Of a stretch of DNA of 40,653 bases, positions 24,887 to 32,000 are shown one piece after another. Both the position numbers and the translations under genes were made by a program. The DNA comes from Candidatus Omnitrophota bacterium (GTDB lineage: Bacteria; Omnitrophota; Gorgyraeia; Aquiviventales; Aquiviventaceae): contig JACPAY010000017.1 in assembly GCA_016180575.1 (NCBI GenBank), positions 1 to 40,653 of the forward strand. Reading direction: 5' to 3'. Each line of letters starts with the position of its first letter. Position 1 is the first letter of the stretch. The notes below the pieces were generated by a model. It made no database searches, was not told where the DNA came from, and saw nothing but the letters and a program-made list of their open reading frames with translations.

Positions 24887-25564
24887 TCACCTGACCTCCA
24901 GCCGCATCTCGCTGATGGCCATCGCCCCGCGCTTGTCTTTGCCGCGAATGAGCACGCGATAGACCCCTCGCTCCGAAGAGCCGGGCGCCAGGGTCACCTG
25001 CCACACGATGTCCCCTCCTGCCAGACGAAGCAGTTGCTTCTGGGCGCTCCCGGGAAGCCCGTCGATCCTGAGCCCGTCCTCTGTGAGCGGCAGGTTCAGA
25101 TCTTTGTCGGTCACTTCAACCGTGAAGGAAGCGGTCGTGCCATTCAGGACGACGAGGTCGCTCACTGGGCTCAGGACCGGCGTCTCGTTGGCTAGCCCCA
25201 GCCTGATCGGGAGCGTGACCGTGTTCGCGTTGTTGAACTCGTCGGTCACCGTATAGGTCACATAGTGCGTCGAAGGGGCCGATGACGGCGGCACCTCGAT
25301 GGTGGCATACACCTCCCCTGGCTCCGGCGCATAGATTGACACGGGAAATGGCACGCCGACAGCGGTCATCTTGAGGAGCTCTCCAGGGCAACCCGGAATC
25401 TTTTTCCGAGCGCCAACGACGAACGTCTTGGGAGCCGCAAGGTTGTCTTGGGTGGTGGCACTCGAGAAGAGCGGGCCTTCCTCGCAGCCTGCCCATACCG
25501 AAGCGGGCAAGAGGCTGAACCCGATGCCAACCGCGAGCAGGAACCGCTGAAGCCTTGCGCCCAT
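24887..25564 (-). CDS. Secreted Ig-/cadherin-like protein under c-di-GMP riboswitch
   Basis: 225 residues from ATG 25564, preceded by GGAGGG. Signal peptide MGARLQRFLLAVGIGFSLLPASVWA with cleavage after VWA. Two early cysteines (AGCEEG and IPGCPGEL) could form a disulfide. Two beta-sandwich repeats follow, around TTQDNLAAPKTFVVG-to-IRLGLAN and NETPVLSPVSDLVVLNGTTASFTVEVTDKD-to-RLEVR; the second resembles a cadherin-like putative Ig domain. There is no anchor, so it may be released or bound by the lipoprotein encoded next. The leader contains a c-di-GMP-I riboswitch and a terminator. Confidence 0.8.
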   Translation of the reverse strand: MGARLQRFLLAVGIGFSLLPASVWAGCEEGPLFSSATTQDNLAAPKTFVVGARKKIPGCPGELLKMTAVGVPFPVSIYAPEPGEVYATIEVPPSSAPSTHYVTYTVTDEFNNANTVTLPIRLGLANETPVLSPVSDLVVLNGTTASFTVEVTDKDLNLPLTEDGLRIDGLPGSAQKQLLRLAGGDIVWQVTLAPGSSERGVYRVLIRGKDKRGAMAISEMRLEVR

Positions 25565-25589
25565 TCGACCCTCCTTTGTTTTGCCAAAC

Positions 25590-25624
25590 AAAAAAACCGA
25601 GCTGCCATTCGTTCGGCAGCCCGG
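25590..25624 (-). terminator. Riboswitch-linked intrinsic terminator
   Basis: Minus strand: CCGGGCTGCC, 8-nt loop, GGCAGCTCGG, then seven T. The 5' arm is the 3' end of the c-di-GMP-I aptamer (CCGGGCTGCCG), so ligand-stabilised aptamer and terminator exclude each other. This predicts an ON switch. Confidence 0.85.
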
Positions 25625-25726
25625 CTATCCTCTCCGGTATCAGATACCAAGCCCCGCTTGGTATCTGATACCGGAAAGCACCCGTGGCTTTGCGTCCCCC
25701 GCTTACGCGGGGTTTGCCCTTCTCGG
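25614..25726 (-). promoter_or_regulatory. c-di-GMP-I (GEMM-I) riboswitch 1
   Basis: Minus strand: GGGCAAACC, a stem capped by GTAA (GNRA loop), then GGGACGCAAAGCCACGGG, a variable arm, and CCGGGCTGCCG. These are the conserved GEMM-I blocks; the middle G of GGGC (G20 in Vc2 numbering, as I recall it) is kept, which favours c-di-GMP over cGAMP. The variable arm is extended by the palindrome at 25634-25674. Confidence 0.92.
25634..25674. repeat. Perfect 18-bp-arm palindrome in riboswitch arm
   Basis: Arms CCGGTATCAGATACCAAG and CTTGGTATCTGATACCGG around a 5-nt loop. It forms the tip of the variable arm of riboswitch 1. A diverged copy lies in frame in the cupredoxin-like gene at 5915-5949. Confidence 0.9.
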
Positions 25727-25734
25727 TAAATCGA

Positions 25735-25764
25735 TTTATCAAGTCTGTCAGATCGAGTGGTCAA
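25735..25764 (-). promoter_or_regulatory. Probable promoter of riboswitch 1 transcript
   Basis: Minus strand: TTGACC (25759-25764), then GATAAA-like -10 about 18 nt downstream (25735-25740). The start would fall just before the aptamer. A second candidate (TTGACA near 25797 with CATATT) lies upstream. Confidence 0.4.
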
Positions 25765-25814
25765 AATATGCCCGATCAAACGCTGCGGTGTCAAGGGTTG
25801 CGGAGAAAAAATTT

Positions 25815-26921
25815 TCAGTCAAGGAAGCGCTTCCACGAAAAGGGGGCGAGATCAAACGAAGGCTGCTCCGCGAGGGTGGTCAGCCCCGCCATCACGCGGG
25901 CCGTGATGGGGGCCAGCAGGATGCCATGGCGGAAGTGGCCGGTGGCGACGTACAGCCCCTCGATCGGCGTCTGGCCCAGGATGGGCAGGTCATCGGGCGT
26001 GCGGGGGCGGAACCCGGCCCACGCCTCAAGGAAGCAACAGGAGGCAAGCGCGGTGCTCATCCGTCTGAGGCCTGCGAGGATGGCGTGCATCCCTTCCAGG
26101 GTGAGCGTCTTCTCAAACCCGGCGCGCTCGATGGTGGAGCCGACGAGCAGCCGGCCATCCCGCCGCTGGACGACGTAGGCGCGCTCCGACATGACCGCGT
26201 GCCGCACAAGCCCTCGGGACCCCCGGAACGCCAGCATCTGCCCGCGCGCCGGCTCAACCGGCAGCGGCACGGGAAAGGCTCCGCCCATGTTGGCCCAGCT
26301 CCCCAGGCAGTTGACGACGACCGGCGCGCTCATTCGCCCGCGGGCCGTGGCCACGCCGGCCACTCGCCCGCCCCGGACGAGCACGCGCCGGACCGCCGTC
26401 CGCTCGCGGAACGTCACACCGGCTTTCCGCGCGGCGACGGCGAGTGCCTGCATCAGCCGGACGTTGTCCACCTGCGCCTCCGTCGGGAAATGCCACCCGC
26501 ACCGGAACCGCCCGTCCACGGCGGGCTCGCGCCGGCGCACCTCGCGGATCGTCCAGCGCTCCACGCGCAGCCCCAGGCGCCGCTGCCAGCCCGCACGAGC
26601 CTCCATCGCCGCCTCCTCGGGCGCGGTCGCGGCCAGGTAGAGGATGCCGTCCCCGTGATAGCCGACGGAAAGCCCCGAGCGCCGCTCAAGATGGCGCACC
26701 CATTGAGGGTACAGCGCGCGGGCCCGCTGGCACAGCTCGAAGAACGGGCCGGGCTGCGGGATATCCATCTGCGCGGCGAGGATCCCGGCGGCGGCGGTGG
26801 ACGCCTCCGCGCCGATGGCGCCTCGCTCCAGCACGACGACCCGCCGGCCGCGGCGGCTCAACTCCTCGGCCAGCGCGCAGCCGATGATCCCCCCGCCCAG
26901 CACAATGACGTCAGCTCGCAT
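25815..26921 (-). CDS. thiO: Glycine oxidase ThiO (FAD-dependent)
   Basis: 368 residues. The FAD-binding Rossmann motif VIVLGGGIIGCALAEELSRRG is at the extreme N-terminus. Family features include STAAAGILAAQMD, FPTEAQVDNVRLMQALAVAARKAG and the C-terminal GFRPRTPDDLPILGQTPIEGLYVATGHFRHGILLAPITA. ThiO oxidises glycine to iminoglycine for the thiazole part of thiamine; related amino acid oxidases are hard to exclude. No thiG, thiS or thiC is in the window. It overlaps the phosphoesterase gene by 11 nt, so it is co-transcribed with it and kptA. Confidence 0.85.
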   Translation of the reverse strand: MRADVIVLGGGIIGCALAEELSRRGRRVVVLERGAIGAEASTAAAGILAAQMDIPQPGPFFELCQRARALYPQWVRHLERRSGLSVGYHGDGILYLAATAPEEAAMEARAGWQRRLGLRVERWTIREVRRREPAVDGRFRCGWHFPTEAQVDNVRLMQALAVAARKAGVTFRERTAVRRVLVRGGRVAGVATARGRMSAPVVVNCLGSWANMGGAFPVPLPVEPARGQMLAFRGSRGLVRHAVMSERAYVVQRRDGRLLVGSTIERAGFEKTLTLEGMHAILAGLRRMSTALASCCFLEAWAGFRPRTPDDLPILGQTPIEGLYVATGHFRHGILLAPITARVMAGLTTLAEQPSFDLAPFSWKRFLD

Positions 26922-27408
26922 CGCACGGAGGAACCGCCTCGGCCAGCTGGCGGCGCTTGGCCGGCGTGAGGGCGGAGACGAGACGAAACGCGGGGTCGGC
27001 GTGCTCGTCGGCCTTCTTCATCAGCAGCCATTCCTTGCCGGTCGTGCGCGGGCCCCTCATCTTGACCAGGGCGAAGGCGCCCTTGAGCCGTCGCCCCTTC
27101 AGCGCGAACTTCAGCGAGCCCGCCTTGAGGCCGGCGACCAGCTCGCCTTCCATGGCCAGGAGCGCACCGTGGTCCCAGATGATCACCGGTCCCGCCCCGT
27201 AGCGCCCCGCCGGGATGATGCCTTCGAACGCGCCGTACTCCATGGGGTGATCATCCACCCGGACCGCCAGCCGCTTGTCGGCCGGGTTCATGGAAGGGCC
27301 CTTGGGGACGGCCCATGAGGTCAGCGTCCCGCCGATCTCCAGGCGGAAGTCATAGTGGAGCCGCGAGGCGTGGTGCTCATGGACGACAAACATGGGCTGG
27401 GAGGCCAT
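26911..27408 (-). CDS. Stand-alone LigD-type 3'-phosphoesterase domain protein
   Basis: 165 residues from ATG 27408 (the ORF track uses GTG 27417). The whole protein is the PE domain known from bacterial LigD: FVVHEHHASRLHYDFRLEIGGTLTSWAVPKGPS with the metal-binding histidines, then VDDHPMEYGAFEGIIPAGRYGAG and the C-terminal KEWLLMKKADEHAD. PE domains trim 3'-phosphate and 3'-ribonucleotide ends to leave 3'-OH for end joining. No ligase or polymerase domain and no Ku gene is nearby. It lies 24 nt after kptA, another end-modifying enzyme, and overlaps thiO. Confidence 0.9.
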   Translation of the reverse strand: MASQPMFVVHEHHASRLHYDFRLEIGGTLTSWAVPKGPSMNPADKRLAVRVDDHPMEYGAFEGIIPAGRYGAGPVIIWDHGALLAMEGELVAGLKAGSLKFALKGRRLKGAFALVKMRGPRTTGKEWLLMKKADEHADPAFRLVSALTPAKRRQLAEAVPPCDAS

Positions 27409-27432
27409 CGGGCGCACCGAACGTTGGACGGT

Positions 27433-28023
27433 TTAGTTCGGCTCGGACGGCGGCGCGGGACTGATCGAGACCGGCAGCGGTTCGAGCCGGAGGAATATCG
27501 GGGGAATGCGGTCGGCCAGGTACACGGCGCCCTCGTGGTGGAACGCGATGCCGGCGCGGTGCGCCGCCTGGGCGTCCACGCGTAGCACCGCCGGCCGCTC
27601 GGTCTTGCGCCGGGCGATTGCCAGGGCCTCGTCCACGGTGGCGCTCAGGTGGAGCATCCGACGGTCCGCCGGCGCGAGGCCCTCGCTGAGCAGCGGCTCG
27701 GCGCGATCGGCATCGATGCCGTGGTAGAGGGCGGGCGGCGGCTCGACGGGGGGACCCGCCGGCTCCACCGGAATCGAATGACCGTAGCGGGCGCGCAGCC
27801 TCCCGCCGGCCACCTCGAAGCGGGCGGTCCCGCCGGACTCGATGAGCTCGCGCAGCTGCTCCGCGCCGAGGCCGGGGTAGCGCCGCGCGGCGATCTGAAG
27901 GAACGCCTCATAATCCACGAACCCGTGCCGGTCCGGCTGCAACCCGTACCGATCCGGGTTGTGCCGGAGGACATAGGCCATCCAGCGGCTGAACCGCTCG
28001 GCGCTGAACTCGTAGGGAATCAT
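27433..28023 (-). CDS. kptA: RNA 2'-phosphotransferase (KptA/Tpt1 family)
   Basis: 196 residues from ATG 28023; the ORF-track start at 28044 lies before the likely transcript start. The N-terminal winged-helix part is FSRWMAYVLRHNPDRYGLQPDRHGFVDYEAFLQIAARR with the R-H-x-P motif. The catalytic part is LYHGIDADRAEPLLSEGLAPADRRMLHLSATVDEALAIARRK and VLRVDAQAAHRAGIAFHHEGAVYLADRIPPIFL. The enzyme removes an internal RNA 2'-phosphate using NAD+, giving ADP-ribose 1''-2'' cyclic phosphate. Its bacterial role is unclear because bacteria lack the matching tRNA splicing; neighbouring PE suggests repair of nucleic acid ends. Confidence 0.9.
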   Translation of the reverse strand: MIPYEFSAERFSRWMAYVLRHNPDRYGLQPDRHGFVDYEAFLQIAARRYPGLGAEQLRELIESGGTARFEVAGGRLRARYGHSIPVEPAGPPVEPPPALYHGIDADRAEPLLSEGLAPADRRMLHLSATVDEALAIARRKTERPAVLRVDAQAAHRAGIAFHHEGAVYLADRIPPIFLRLEPLPVSISPAPPSEPN

Positions 28024-28034
28024 CGCGCACCGCC

Positions 28035-28096
28035 ATGATAGCACGTTTCCGGCGCAGGGTCACCGGGTTGACCGCCCCGGGGATTTCCGCTATGCT
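28035..28096. promoter_or_regulatory. Divergent promoters of kptA and ferritin-like gene
   Basis: Plus strand: TTGACC (28068-28073), 17-nt spacer, TATGCT (28091-28096); only 6 nt separate this -10 from the ATG, so the mRNA is probably leaderless. Minus strand: GTGACC (28058-28063), 17-nt spacer, TATCAT (28035-28040) with a TGC extension, giving a leader of about 5 nt. The two -35 regions nearly abut. Confidence 0.65.
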
Positions 28097-28102
28097 GGAT
28101 CC

Positions 28103-28522
28103 ATGGCGCTCGACACGAAGAAGCTCATCCAGCTGATGAACGAGGGGCTGGAGATGGAGTACGCGAGCCAGATCCAGTACCTCACCCAGGCCGCCATCAC
28201 GACCGGCCCCTACGCGGAGGGGCTCATCGCCCGGTTCAAGGAGATCGCCGGCGACGAGCAGGAGCACGCGGAGATCCTCCGCACCCGGATCGCCGCGCTG
28301 GGCGGGGTGCCGACGACGAAGGTGGGCGAGATCCAGATCCACAAGGATTCCCTGCAGGCGGTGAAGATCAACCTCAAATACGAGCGGGACACCGTGGACT
28401 TCTACCGGAAGATCCTGAACCTCATCCCGCACGATGAGGTCATCCTCTACGAGGCGATTGAGCACGTCCTGCAGGACAGCCAGGAGCACGTGGAGGAACT
28501 TGAACGCTTGGTAGGAAAATAG
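28103..28522 (+). CDS. Ferritin-like di-iron protein (bacterioferritin-type)
   Basis: 139 residues, the only credible plus-strand gene. Four-helix bundle with two iron-ligand pairs: NEGLEMEYASQIQYL, GDEQEHAEILRTRI, KYERDTVDFYRKILNL and EAIEHVLQDSQEHVEELERL (Glu and ExxH motifs). It is shorter than bacterioferritin or ferritin, and resembles the small ferritin-like proteins often annotated as bacterioferritin or Dps. It may store iron, oxidise Fe2+ or remove peroxide in the cytoplasm. A strong promoter lies directly upstream and a terminator follows at 28576. Confidence 0.85.
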   Translation: MALDTKKLIQLMNEGLEMEYASQIQYLTQAAITTGPYAEGLIARFKEIAGDEQEHAEILRTRIAALGGVPTTKVGEIQIHKDSLQAVKINLKYERDTVDFYRKILNLIPHDEVILYEAIEHVLQDSQEHVEELERLVGK

Positions 28523-28538
28523 CGCTCGACCCGTAGCG

Positions 28539-28633
28539 TTCAGCTATCAGCCGTCAGCCCTCAGCTAAAAGAAGAACCGTCTGGGAAACCCCCAGACGGT
28601 TTTTGGTTTTTGCTGACAGCTGAAAGCTGACGG
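28539..28633. repeat. GCTGA-rich inverted repeats flanking a terminator
   Basis: Copies of AGCTATCAGCCGTCAGC and, inverted, GCTGACAGCTGAAAGC flank the terminator between the ferritin-like and NFU genes. A related piece (GCTGATAGCCCTCAGCTAA) sits in the variable arm of riboswitch 3 near 35630. Confidence 0.6.
28576..28611. terminator. Terminator after ferritin-like gene (possibly bidirectional)
   Basis: ACCGTCTGGG, 5-nt loop, CCCAGACGGT, then TTTTGGTTTTT on the plus strand. Purine-rich sequence on the other side (AAAAGAAGA) gives a weaker T-run for the minus-strand NFU gene. Confidence 0.9.
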
Positions 28634-28858
28634 CTAACTTGGGATTGCTTCTACTCCCGTGATCTCCGGCACCTCGGCGCGGATGGCGCGCTCGATGCCC
28701 ATCTTGAGCGTCATGGTGGACGACGGGCAACCGGAGCAGCTGCCCACCAGGCGCAGCTTCACCAGCCCGTCCACCACGTCGATGAGCTCGATGTCGCCGC
28801 CGTCCATCTGCACCGCCGGGCGAATCCGATTGATGACCTGCTCCACGCGCTCTCGCAT
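28634..28858 (-). CDS. NFU-type Fe-S cluster protein (NifU C-terminal domain)
   Basis: 74 residues from ATG 28858; the ORF-track extension upstream is not conserved-looking. It is the NifU C-terminal (NFU) domain alone: VINRIRPAVQMDGGDIELIDVVDG, then the cluster-binding GSCSGCPSSTMTLKMGIERAI with CxxC. NFU proteins carry [4Fe-4S] clusters to target enzymes, complementing the SUF operon elsewhere in the window. It is transcribed toward the terminator shared with the ferritin-like gene, after the dispersed repeat copy 2. Confidence 0.92.
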   Translation of the reverse strand: MRERVEQVINRIRPAVQMDGGDIELIDVVDGLVKLRLVGSCSGCPSSTMTLKMGIERAIRAEVPEITGVEAIPS

Positions 28859-28918
28859 TGTATCCTCAGCATAGCACGGCCCGCCGCCCTCGTCAACGGC
28901 GCCGCTCACCACGGTGCA

Positions 28919-29031
28919 GTCTCAATTCGGCGGGTGACGCGGAGCCGGGGACCCCGCCGCCTGCCCGCAGGCCGATCAGGCCGAGGACAGCCGGCGGGGT
29001 GGCGGCGCGGCAGGCCCCGCCGAATTGAGAC
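28919..29031 (+). repeat. Dispersed hairpin repeat, copy 2 (complete, with terminal inverted repeats)
   Basis: 16-bp perfect terminal inverted repeats: GTCTCAATTCGGCGGG at the left, CCCGCCGAATTGAGAC at the right. The interior folds into a hairpin with CCCCGCCG and CGGCGGGG at its base. It lies between the giant gene stop (29039) and the NFU gene. No clear target-site duplication. The element looks like a MITE-type non-autonomous repeat. Confidence 0.88.
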
Positions 29032-29038
29032 ACGACCC

Positions 29039-32000
29039 TCACCACAGCTCCGGCAGCGGCTGGCGCACCTTGCGCCCCGCCGGGTCTTCGACCACGAGCG
29101 TCAGCGTGTAGCTGTGGTAGCGGGTGTCCACGCGGAAGGCGACCTGGTGGGTCGTCCCCAGGGGGGTCTTCGGGCTTTGGCGGATCTCCCCGATGACCGC
29201 GTGCTCCACCCAGCCGATGGCAGGCGTCGAGGTCGTCCAGCGGACCTGGAGCTCCGGCCACCCGTCGAGCCGGATGAGGTCCGTCCGGAGGTTGTGGACC
29301 TGGGGCGGCCCCGCAGGGATGGGGAGAACCGGTGGCGCTGGCAGGGGCGGGGCCACTGGCGCCGGCGGCGGGGGCGCCAGCGTGGTCACCGTCACCGCGC
29401 TCGACAGCGCGGAGACGTTGCCCGCCGCATCCTGGGCGCGGACGAGGTAGGTGTAGGCGGTGTCAGGGGCGAGGCCCGTGTCGTGGTAGGTCAGGCCGGA
29501 GACCGTGGCCAGGGAATCCCCGTTGCGCAAGACGGTGTACCCGACGACACCGGTATCGTCGCTGGCGGCTGCCCATACCAGCTCCACCGCCGTGAGCGCC
29601 GCCGTTCCGCGGAGCGCACCTGGCGGCGTGGGCGGGGTCGTGTCTGGCGTGCCGGTCACGAACGTGAGCCCCTCCTGGGTCGCGCGGTTGCCCGCGGTAT
29701 CGGCCGAGCTGAGGCGCACGTAGTAGCGGGTCGCGGGGGTCAGGCCCGTGAGCTGGAGGTGGTGCTCGATGACACGCGTCCCGTCCTGCGCCTGGTGCGT
29801 GAACGTCCCGGGCTCAAGGCTGTAGTCGGCCCGGCTGTCGGCGGGCTCATCGGTCCGCCAGGTCAGGGTCGCGGCCTCCGTCGTCACCGCGGTGATCGCC
29901 GCATCAAAGAGGCGCGGTGGCTGCCGGTCAATGGGCGCTTGCGTGGTAAAGGTCACCTCGTTGGACCACGCGCCCCAGAGGCCGCGATCATCACGCGCGC
30001 GCACCTGGGCGAAGTAGGCGGTCTGGGGCGAGAGGTCCGAGAGCGGCAGGGTCTCCGGCTGGCCGCTGGCCTTCAGGCCGGTCAGGCGCTCCACGAGGCG
30101 CACGAAGGGGGCCGCCGCGCCCTCCAGGCGTTGCTGGCTCAGCTGGACTTCGTAAGCGACGACGGTGCCGGAGACGCCGTCATCCCCAGGTGCGGTCCAC
30201 GCCAGCGCCGCCGTCAGATCGCTCACATCGCTGGCCCCCAAGTCGCCCACCGCCCCAGGGGGTTCCACATCCTGGACACCCAACGTCACCACCGTCAGAT
30301 CGGGGAAGCGCCGCTCTGTGCCGGTGGCCTCCTGCGTCGTTACCTGGAAGGTGTAGAGGCTGCCCGCGGTCAAGGGGGCCATGGCGAGCGTGTGGGTGCG
30401 GGCCAGGGTCGTGTCCTCCACGAGCTGACCGTAGGCGGTGGTGTAGCCGTAGGCGACGCGCACCCGGGTGGGCTGTTCGGTCGTCACGCGCAGCGTGGCG
30501 CTGGCCTCCGTCACCGCCGTCAGCTCAAGCCCGGGCTCCGTCGGGGGCGTCGGGTCGTCGGGGAGCACGGTCACCGTCACAGCATCGGTCCCGCTCAAGC
30601 TGCCATCGTGCACCGTCAGCGTGAAGCGGAAGTCCGTCGTTGCCTGGACCACCGGCGGTGTGAAGCTGGCGGTGGCGCTCGTGGCGCCCAGCAGCGTGAC
30701 GGCGGGGCCCGCCGTCTGCTGCCACTGGTACGTCAGGGGATCGCCATCCGGATCGGTCGAGCCGCGGCCATCGAGCGAGACGGTCCCGCCGCTCGTCACC
30801 CGGTCCGGCCCGGCGTCCGCGACGGGGGGGCGGTTGACGGTGCAGCCCTGGGACTCCGCGGGCTTCCCGGTCGGATCGCCGCAGCTATTGGCATCGGTGC
30901 AGGTTCGTGTCTGGATGCCATCGACACAGGCCCCCCAGGCGGTGCAGCTCCAGCTCGGCGTGCACGGCGGCGGAGCGCCGTTATCCACCATCACCGTGAT
31001 CGGCGAAGACGTGGCGCGGTTCCCTGCCGCATCCCTGGCAATGGCCGTCAGCACATGCGAGCCATTCGCAGCGCCGGTCGTATCCCAGGCCAATGCATAG
31101 GGGGCACCGGGATCTTCGGCCCCCAGCGCGGTCCCATCCAGCTGGAATCTGACCCCGATGACGCCGATGTTGTCCGACGCGTCAGCGGCCAGCGTCACCG
31201 CGGACCCGGACACGGTCGCATCAGGCGCCGGGGCCGTAAGCGCCACGGTCGGCGGAACGGGATCGCCGGCCCCTGGCGCGACAACGAGATGGCACCTGGC
31301 GGTCGAATGGCCATCCGCGACGAGAATGGGGAAGGTGCCTGGGGCGCTGGCCTGGAAGGAAAAGGCGTGGCCGATCCCGCTGCTGACCACCCCCCCGCTT
31401 GGTCCGACAGCTTTCCAGGCATGATAGGTCGCCCCGCCCGTGGAGGTGAAGACGGCTTCCGCATCCACCTCGACGGTGGCCGTGAGCGGGTTGCACGCCA
31501 GAGGGGGGAGATTGGGGTTCACCACTTTGACGAGATCAGAGGGCTTGGAGTCGCCCTGGCTGTTCGTCACATCCAGCCGGAAGAGGGACACGCCGGGAGG
31601 AACCGCCAGGGCAGCCTGGCCATCCGGCCAATCGGTTGTCCCGCTGGGCGCGGCGACGGTCTCGATGAGCTGCCACTCGCAGTTGAACGTGCTGCCGTCC
31701 TCTCGGCACCCAAACGGATGGTAGACGCTTCGGTAGACCTTCGCGGCGGAGAGCGTGGCGCCTGCCGCCGTGGTGGCGTGAAAGGTCGCCGTCGCCGGCC
31801 CGTCGGTCACCGCGGGGCTTACCGCGAACGCCATGATGTGCGGTTCGGCGCTGACCCGAGGCGAGCCGGCCGGCCCCGGGGTGGGGGAGGGCAGCAGCGG
31901 ATAGGCCGCCAGGCCGGCGGCGGCTCGGTTGCTGAAGTACGTGTTGTCCACTTCTCCGCTCACCTGCGCCCCCACGGCATCGGCGTCCAAGAACGTCGTC

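Noticed and set aside
28893-29261. 122-aa ORF over dispersed repeat copy 2
   Set aside because: Mostly translated repeat and shadow of the giant gene's 3' end; no ribosome site.
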